Shown piece by piece: positions 59,033 through 64,000 of a stretch of DNA of 64,000 nucleotides (positions within the stretch are counted from its first letter, which is position 1; each line of letters opens with the position of its first letter). Source of the DNA: Tenericutes bacterium MO-XQ (lineage in GTDB: Bacteria; Bacillota_I; Bacilli_A; Acholeplasmatales; Acholeplasmataceae); assembly GCA_002838185.1 (NCBI GenBank), contig CP017948.1:1860001-1924000 (forward strand). The letters run 5' to 3'. Under the pieces are notes generated by a model. It made no database searches. It was not told where the DNA came from and worked only from the letters and a program-made list of their open reading frames with translations. The translations under genes and the position numbers were made by a program.

Positions 59033-59848
59033 TTACCCTTTCATACCTGATTGAACTGTACCTTGAACAAATTGTTTTTGGAATATGATAAAGATGATTA
59101 ACATCGGAATCATTGAGATTGCAGATACAGCTAAAATCGAATTATAATCTGTTCCAAACTCTCCAGTGAAATTGGCAATTGCTAATTGTAATGTATATTT
59201 CTTAGGTGAGTTGATTGCGATTAATGGCCACACATAATCATTCCAACGCCACATAAATGAGAATATTGCTAAAGTCGCGATTGCTGGTTTAGCATTTGGC
59301 AAAATAATGCTATAAAATATCTTCCACTCTGATGCACCATCAATACGCGCTGATTGAATGATTTCATCTGGTATTGTAAGTAAATATTGTCTCATTAAGA
59401 AAATACCCGTAGGTGTTGCAGCTGGCGGAATAATTAACGCCCATAATGAGTTATATAATCCAAAGAATTTTAATACTGAGAATATCGGAACCATAATGAT
59501 TTCTAGTGGGAGCATGATCGTTGATAAAATGATAAGCATGATCACAGAATCCCCTTTAAATCTAAACTTAGCAAGCGCATATCCTGACATTGAGTTAATC
59601 ACAACAGCTAATACTGTTGAAGATACTGCTACAATAAATGAGTTAAAGATATATCTTCCAAAGTTTCCACCTCTCAATGCTTCAATATAATTATTGGTCG
59701 TCCATTGATTCGGGAAAAAGGTTGGATTTGTTGAAAACAACTCATTGATTGGTTTAAATGATGAGAATATAATGTATAAAACCGGAATTAAAAACACTAA
59801 AACTAAAATACTTGCAATTGTATATTGAGGTATCGTTGCTTTTTTCAT
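59033..59848 (-). CDS. ABC transporter permease (MalG type)
   Basis: 271 residues, six spans, EAA loop IIQSARIDGASEWKIFYSII and the C-terminal FVQGTVQSGMKG ending. Overlaps the preceding permease gene by ATGA. Part of the presumed sulfoquinovose importer. Confidence 0.88.
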   Translation of the reverse strand: MKKATIPQYTIASILVLVFLIPVLYIIFSSFKPINELFSTNPTFFPNQWTTNNYIEALRGGNFGRYIFNSFIVAVSSTVLAVVINSMSGYALAKFRFKGDSVIMLIILSTIMLPLEIIMVPIFSVLKFFGLYNSLWALIIPPAATPTGIFLMRQYLLTIPDEIIQSARIDGASEWKIFYSIILPNAKPAIATLAIFSFMWRWNDYVWPLIAINSPKKYTLQLAIANFTGEFGTDYNSILAVSAISMIPMLIIFIIFQKQFVQGTVQSGMKG

Positions 59849-60747
59849 TTATTCTCACCTCTTCTCGACATAAAGAAATTAAATGCGGTGAAAATGGTAA
59901 CAATTAAAAGCATCACAACTGACATTGCACTAGCAAGTCCTACATGATATTCCTGGAATGCTGTTTCATAAATATATTGAACAGTAAATGTTGTTGCATC
60001 GAATGGTCCGCCACCTGTAAGTGTTACAACAAGTGGATAGGTTTTAAATATTTCCATCGTCACTAATATGAATACCATAAGTCTTGCAGCTCTTAATGAT
60101 GGATAGGTAACAAATAAGAACTTTTGAACTTTAGTCGCACCATCAACTTCTGCTGCTTCATACAATGATTCAGGGATACTGAGTAAAGCTGCAACAAATA
60201 TAATCATATAATATCCTGCACGTGACCATAAAATCGCAAATACAACAGACCACCATGCAAAATCAGGATTGATAAATGTTTCCATTGGATTTAATCCAAG
60301 TGCTTTTAAGGTTGTATTAAAGAGTCCAAAATCACCTGCTAAAATCCATTGCCATATAATCCCTACAACAATTGCAGAAATCATGACTGGCCAGTAATAT
60401 ATTGCTCTAAAGAATCCTTTAGCTTTAATAGGTTGTACAATTAATGTTGCAATTAAAAGGGATGCAACAAACATCAGTGGAACAGTTACAATCACTAACT
60501 TAATCGTATTCCACATCGCAGCAAGAAAGTCAGCATCGGCAAACATCTCTTTATAATTTGCAAATCCTACCCAATCTGGACTTCCAAAAGTAAATAATGA
60601 CATGTCTGTAAATGAATAATAAATCCCTATCAGTGCTGGTAAAATAATGAAAATTGAAAAAATTAATAAATTAGGTAGTAAAAACAAGTAAGGGACTATT
60701 TTTTGTCTGAAAATAAATGACTGATAGCTTTGAGTTTTACGCCTCAT
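59845..60747 (-). CDS. ABC transporter permease (MalF type)
   Basis: 300 residues, six spans, EAA loop LYEAAEVDGATKVQKFLFVT. Overlaps the sulfoquinovosidase gene by ATGA and the next permease by ATGA. Part of the presumed sulfoquinovose importer. Confidence 0.88.
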   Translation of the reverse strand: MRRKTQSYQSFIFRQKIVPYLFLLPNLLIFSIFIILPALIGIYYSFTDMSLFTFGSPDWVGFANYKEMFADADFLAAMWNTIKLVIVTVPLMFVASLLIATLIVQPIKAKGFFRAIYYWPVMISAIVVGIIWQWILAGDFGLFNTTLKALGLNPMETFINPDFAWWSVVFAILWSRAGYYMIIFVAALLSIPESLYEAAEVDGATKVQKFLFVTYPSLRAARLMVFILVTMEIFKTYPLVVTLTGGGPFDATTFTVQYIYETAFQEYHVGLASAMSVVMLLIVTIFTAFNFFMSRRGENK

Positions 60748-62759
60748 ACATTTTCCTCCTGCATAAGATTTTTGTGTGTTATATTTTCAAAAAGTTTTTT
60801 GTGTTCGCTTAAAGCTCTATAAAAAACTGGTGGATATCCTACTGGACAAGAAACTTTTACCGTTTGATTGCCCTCAAAATGTTTTCCAGTCCACAAATGA
60901 ACCCATATGTCATCTGGTAGATAAACTTCTTGATGTGTTTGTCCTGGATAAACCACTGGTTTGATTAACATATCTTTCCCAAACAAATACTCATACTGCA
61001 AGTCATACGTTTTTGCATCATTCGGATAATGCATAAATAGTGCTCTTTGAAGTGGATATCCAAATGCATAAGCTTCATCAACTAAATGCATGATATAAGG
61101 TTTTAAATCAAATCTTACATGTGTCATTCTTGCCATAAGACTTAAAGTATCCTTATCATTGTAGAACTGAAAGTTTTGAAGTGGTCTATTGCCTTCATGT
61201 GTTCTCATATAAGAGGTAAACACATTCATCTCTAGCCAACGATCAAAAAGTTCCTTAGTTCTAATGTTTCCGTGTAAACTCGTATATCCACCGATATCAC
61301 TATGCGTATATGGATTCCCAATGATACCTGTAGATAGTGCAGATGGAATCACTGAAGCTATGCCATCGTGTAATTCCCAATTAACACTTTGATCTCCAGC
61401 CCATAGCGATGTTGCATATCTTTGTGAACCATGACCACCAGCACGCATAAAGTAAAAGATTTTGCCTAAATTGTCAGTTTCTTTGACAGCTTCATAGTTA
61501 CATTTCGCCCATAAGACTGGCCACTCGTTATGCATAAGTTTTGCATCTTTTCCGTTATGAAGCACACAATCAACTGGTAAATATTCTCCAAAATCAGCCA
61601 TCCATCCTTTAATACCTAAATCGATAATATTAGTTTTAATGACTTCTTTATACCAATGAAATGCTTTAGGATTAGTTAAGTCAACAATCCCACAATAAAA
61701 CTCACCAAAATCTTCCTTATACACTTGATGATTTTTATTAAGCACTAAATATCCTTGTTCTTTTGCTGAATTAAAAAGTGATTCATTTTCTAATAAAAAT
61801 GGACAAATATAAGTTAAGAAAGCTATATTTTTATCACTTAGCTTTTTAATCTCTTGTTTTAAGTTAGGATATAACTCATGACTAACTGTCCAGTTCCAAT
61901 AGAGTCTTTTACCAAACGATGTGTAATTGACACCTGCCCAATCTTGGCACCATAGTCCAGAGACTAAAACACCGTGATTTAAAGCTTGATCAAGATAGTT
62001 TAATACTTGTTTCATGCCACCTTGAACACCTAAAATCATGCCATTATGTAGAAACTCTGGTAATTTAGGTGGTCTTTTTGTATAATCAGTAAGATTTTCA
62101 ATAAGATCTAGGAAGTTCTCTTGATAAGCAATGATGATTTGACTTGGAACTTCCCAAAAGAATAGCTCATGATAATCATCATTTTTAAAATTGAAAACTG
62201 AATATGCATACGTATCTGCATGTAACCAATATTTTCTTGATGATACAAATGTTGGTTCAGGATAATAAGTTGTATAGTAATCTCCACCTGCTTTATCATA
62301 TAGATCAGCGTAAAATGTTGTTAAAGATTTTTTATCTCTACCTACACCTGGCTCAGATGTCCACAGTGGAAAAACTCGATGTCTTAAATTAAAATATGAT
62401 GCTTGTTCCCCGCAACCATAAACCTTTTCATCTTTTTCCGCAAAAAATCTTATCCAAAAGCGGTTATATGGTTGACTTGATTCAATCGTAATGATTAGTC
62501 TGTGATCTTCTTCTTTAAAATGAACGCGCAGTTCATTTAAAAAGTAGCTAAATATAATTTGATCATTTGTACACTTAGCATCAATCAGCGGTATTTTACT
62601 TTCTATATCGTCATGAATTTCAAAATTACCGCGATAATGATCGATGGTTTCATTGCCTTGACCAACAAAAAATGCAGGTTGTTGATCAGTATGTTTGATA
62701 ACAAGTTGTTGATTAAAATAAACACTTAATTGATTTTCCTGTTGCTTAATTTCTATCAT
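60744..62759 (-). CDS. yihQ: GH31 sulfoquinovosidase
   Basis: 671 residues, no signal peptide. All residues that define E. coli YihQ are found at a constant offset of 16: Arg285 and Trp288 (FGKRLYWNW; YihQ Arg301/Trp304) and Tyr492 (SDIGGYTSL; Tyr508) for the sulfonate, Asp389 (MADFGEYLP; Asp405) as nucleophile and Asp456 (WAGDQSVNW; Asp472) as acid/base. Long stretches such as GLWCQDWAGVNYTSFGKR are also YihQ-like. It hydrolyses sulfoquinovosyl glycerol and similar glycosides to free sulfoquinovose in the cytoplasm. This fixes the substrate of the whole operon. It overlaps the permease gene by ATGA. Confidence 0.96.
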   Translation of the reverse strand: MIEIKQQENQLSVYFNQQLVIKHTDQQPAFFVGQGNETIDHYRGNFEIHDDIESKIPLIDAKCTNDQIIFSYFLNELRVHFKEEDHRLIITIESSQPYNRFWIRFFAEKDEKVYGCGEQASYFNLRHRVFPLWTSEPGVGRDKKSLTTFYADLYDKAGGDYYTTYYPEPTFVSSRKYWLHADTYAYSVFNFKNDDYHELFFWEVPSQIIIAYQENFLDLIENLTDYTKRPPKLPEFLHNGMILGVQGGMKQVLNYLDQALNHGVLVSGLWCQDWAGVNYTSFGKRLYWNWTVSHELYPNLKQEIKKLSDKNIAFLTYICPFLLENESLFNSAKEQGYLVLNKNHQVYKEDFGEFYCGIVDLTNPKAFHWYKEVIKTNIIDLGIKGWMADFGEYLPVDCVLHNGKDAKLMHNEWPVLWAKCNYEAVKETDNLGKIFYFMRAGGHGSQRYATSLWAGDQSVNWELHDGIASVIPSALSTGIIGNPYTHSDIGGYTSLHGNIRTKELFDRWLEMNVFTSYMRTHEGNRPLQNFQFYNDKDTLSLMARMTHVRFDLKPYIMHLVDEAYAFGYPLQRALFMHYPNDAKTYDLQYEYLFGKDMLIKPVVYPGQTHQEVYLPDDIWVHLWTGKHFEGNQTVKVSCPVGYPPVFYRALSEHKKLFENITHKNLMQEENV

Positions 62760-62775
62760 GATAACCTCTATTTAA

Positions 62776-63453
62776 TTAATATTTTATCTCTATGTTTTTT
62801 CCAATAATGCCTACATATGCACCAAGATCAATCATTTTTTGATGTTCTTTGTGAACTAACAACCACTTATTCGTTTTAAAAAGGTATAAGTCTTCTTCAG
62901 TTTCAACATCGTCAAGTTTGATAAACTCAGTGTTTGTGCCCATAGGTAAGACAATGCCACATTTAAATCCTGAGTTCATTGTCTTACATGGAGAAAAATG
63001 AAGCACTCTTGGGTGTAATTCAATAACTGTATATTCTGGTATATAAAAAGCTTTTATGCTTTTTGTATCATATGATTGATTCTTAATATCCTCATGAAGT
63101 CCTAACAACAATACAACGGGTGTTAAAGCAACAATGACTTCAGAAGATTTGTGATATTCTAATGCATTTAGTTTCGTATTGTGACCGTTGACGTATCCTG
63201 TCTGAAATTGAAAAAAGCCAAATATACGATTTAAACTGTCATCATCTTTCAAGTTTTTTAATATATCGTTGTCATGTGCTATATAGATGTTATCTTTTTC
63301 TGGTATGCTTGTATACTGATCAAGATACTTAAAATATTCTAAGAAATGTTTCGAGTCAAGAATGTTACCATAAGCTTTAAATGATTCATGAGAAATAGCA
63401 TATAACTCAAGTGATTCATTCTTTCTTTTAAGTGTTTCAAATAATGTATTCAT
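62776..63453 (-). CDS. DUF4867-family protein, first gene of the sulfoglycolysis operon
   Basis: 225 residues, soluble. I place it in DUF4867 by its overall pattern: an N-terminal helical part, then a cupin-like beta region with LEYHKSSEVIVALTPVVLLLG, IPEYTVIELHPRVLHFSPC and KCGIVLPMGTNTEF. His and Glu/Cys residues in these strands could bind metal. The family has no role I can state with confidence; here it could be a sugar isomerase or mutarotase for sulfoquinovose. Its start lies 17 bases before the sulfoquinovosidase ribosome binding site region. The ribosome binding site is weak (GCGGTTAC). Confidence 0.75.
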   Translation of the reverse strand: MNTLFETLKRKNESLELYAISHESFKAYGNILDSKHFLEYFKYLDQYTSIPEKDNIYIAHDNDILKNLKDDDSLNRIFGFFQFQTGYVNGHNTKLNALEYHKSSEVIVALTPVVLLLGLHEDIKNQSYDTKSIKAFYIPEYTVIELHPRVLHFSPCKTMNSGFKCGIVLPMGTNTEFIKLDDVETEEDLYLFKTNKWLLVHKEHQKMIDLGAYVGIIGKNIEIKY

Positions 63454-63605
63454 TTTATGTAACCGCTTTCTTCATTGTGTTAAAAAAATAAAGCCAAAAT
63501 CTCTCTGACTTCTATTGTGAAAAGGAAAAACACTGGTACGATTATTGTCAGTTCAACGTTTTTTCTCTATTTCTCTAAACGGTATATGATCATGTCTTTA
63601 ATTGT

Positions 63606-63614
63606 ATTATATCA
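63606..63614 (-). promoter_or_regulatory. Extended -10 promoter of the sulfoglycolysis operon
   Basis: On the minus strand TGATATAAT (TGn plus consensus -10), with only a weak -35. Transcription would start near 63600. Confidence 0.55.
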
Positions 63615-63718
63615 CCTTTTTTATAATTTAAAAGAGGAAAATCATATTTTTTTACGCAAATATATTACTTTTTTTTCTTATTTGGTATAAATAAGGCTCA
63701 ATTATTTAGTATATTAAT

Positions 63719-63750
63719 GAAAAAAACATAACAATCGCTATGTTTTTTTC
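63719..63750. terminator. Bidirectional terminator
   Basis: AAAAAACATA (63721-63730) pairs with TATGTTTTTT (63739-63748), loop ACAATCGC. It probably ends the gene that enters from the right edge. Confidence 0.75.
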
Positions 63751-63832
63751 ATATAGTCTATTTAATTTATCTATCTAAAGCTAATCATAATCTTATTAAA
63801 TCATTATATCTTGATAATATATCATTTAAATT

Positions 63833-64000
63833 TTACCCAAGATCAAATAAATAATCTATATCTCCAAACTTTGTAAAATCGTATTCGAAAGAAAAATTGA
63901 ATTCAATATCATCATCAAAAATATCAAAATCAAGGAGAAGCTCGTCATCTGAAACAATCTTAATTTTCATCTTAAATTTTGCATTATAACTGATATCATC
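63833..64000 (-). CDS. C-terminal end of an acidic protein, cut by window edge
   Basis: An open minus-strand frame enters from the right edge and stops at 63833. The 55 visible residues are very acidic and aromatic (DFDIFDDDIEFNFSF, ending YLFDLG), with alternating hydrophobic positions like beta strands. No family can be named from this piece. Confidence 0.55.
   Translation of the reverse strand, partial: DDISYNAKFKMKIKIVSDDELLLDFDIFDDDIEFNFSFEYDFTKFGDIDYLFDLG

Larger units (their letters stand above)
63454..63832. other. Gene-free stretch: operon control region and spacer
   Basis: Holds the probable promoter of the sulfoglycolysis operon (extended -10 at 63606-63614), a leader of about 145 bases, and a bidirectional terminator at 63719-63750. 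A small dyad ATGATCAT (about 63585-63592) next to the predicted start could be a regulator site. The stretch 63752-63832 is plain AT-rich sequence. Confidence 0.5.

Noticed and set aside
60744-62759. Generic alpha-glucosidase or alpha-xylosidase of GH31
   Set aside because: The Arg/Trp/Tyr sulfonate-binding set of YihQ is present at a constant offset, which ordinary GH31 glucosidases lack.

Overview
The window is AT-rich, and UGA is used as a stop codon (for example the genes ending at 7385 and 15091). That excludes Mycoplasma/Spiroplasma-type decoding. Short intergenic gaps, GGAGG ribosome binding sites, many lipoprotein signal peptides and the gene content point to an Acholeplasma-like Mollicute (Acholeplasmatales) or a close free-living relative. 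This placement is inference; there is no rRNA gene here to confirm it.

Layout. 1-4549: unlinked small genes (a YwaF-like membrane protein cut by the left edge, nitroreductase, DUF6933, GFA-fold and DHFR-like proteins, a lipoprotein) plus a 33-codon Lys/Pro/Ala-rich ORF. 4899-9707: a four-gene operon that makes (nor)spermidine from aspartate semialdehyde: aspartokinase and Asd supply the semialdehyde, carboxy(nor)spermidine dehydrogenase joins it to a diamine, and the decarboxylase finishes. It sits behind an unassigned leader RNA that ends in an attenuator hairpin. 9742-11239: an IS3-family element inside the loop of that operon's terminator. 12612-15459: a copper island (CsoR, CPH-type P-ATPase with a His-rich N-terminus, CopZ-like protein) with two CsoR-type operators. 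15456-18734: permuted papain-fold protein, 7TM-GGDEF protein, P-loop kinase-like protein. 18923-26132: a sucrose-type operon (fructokinase, LacI regulator, ABC importer, amylosucrase-like GH13), convergent with beta-phosphoglucomutase. 26982-33928: lipoprotein, HrcA/CIRCE-type Hsp20 gene, GNAT protein, Cache-GGDEF-HD-GYP protein, YtrA-type GntR/ABC exporter operon. 33969-36960: a TnpB (RNA-guided nuclease family) gene and an ISL3-family element with extra copies of its ends. 36964-47668: membrane proteins, a small HTH regulator, CoA-disulfide reductase, hydrolase, ICMT-like methyltransferase, TPR-LuxR regulator.

47771-63453 is the most striking part: two GntR/HutC regulators and a 13-gene operon read right to left. 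It encodes DUF4867, a GH31 sulfoquinovosidase with every diagnostic sulfonate-binding residue, an ABC importer, a fucose-isomerase-like protein, split transketolase, an RpiB-like isomerase with altered phosphate-site residues, an SLC13 transporter, a CoA-acylating aldehyde dehydrogenase and an ADP-forming acyl-CoA ligase pair. Together they read as the transketolase type of sulfoglycolysis (sulfo-TK) in its sulfoacetate-forming, ATP-yielding version. From memory, such a variant has been reported from an Acholeplasma, so the pathway is probably not new, but several parts of this locus remain unassigned.

A recurring design is seen across the window: Rho-independent terminators whose hairpins overlap the last codons of the gene they end, and hairpins placed just after the solute-binding-protein gene in both sugar operons.
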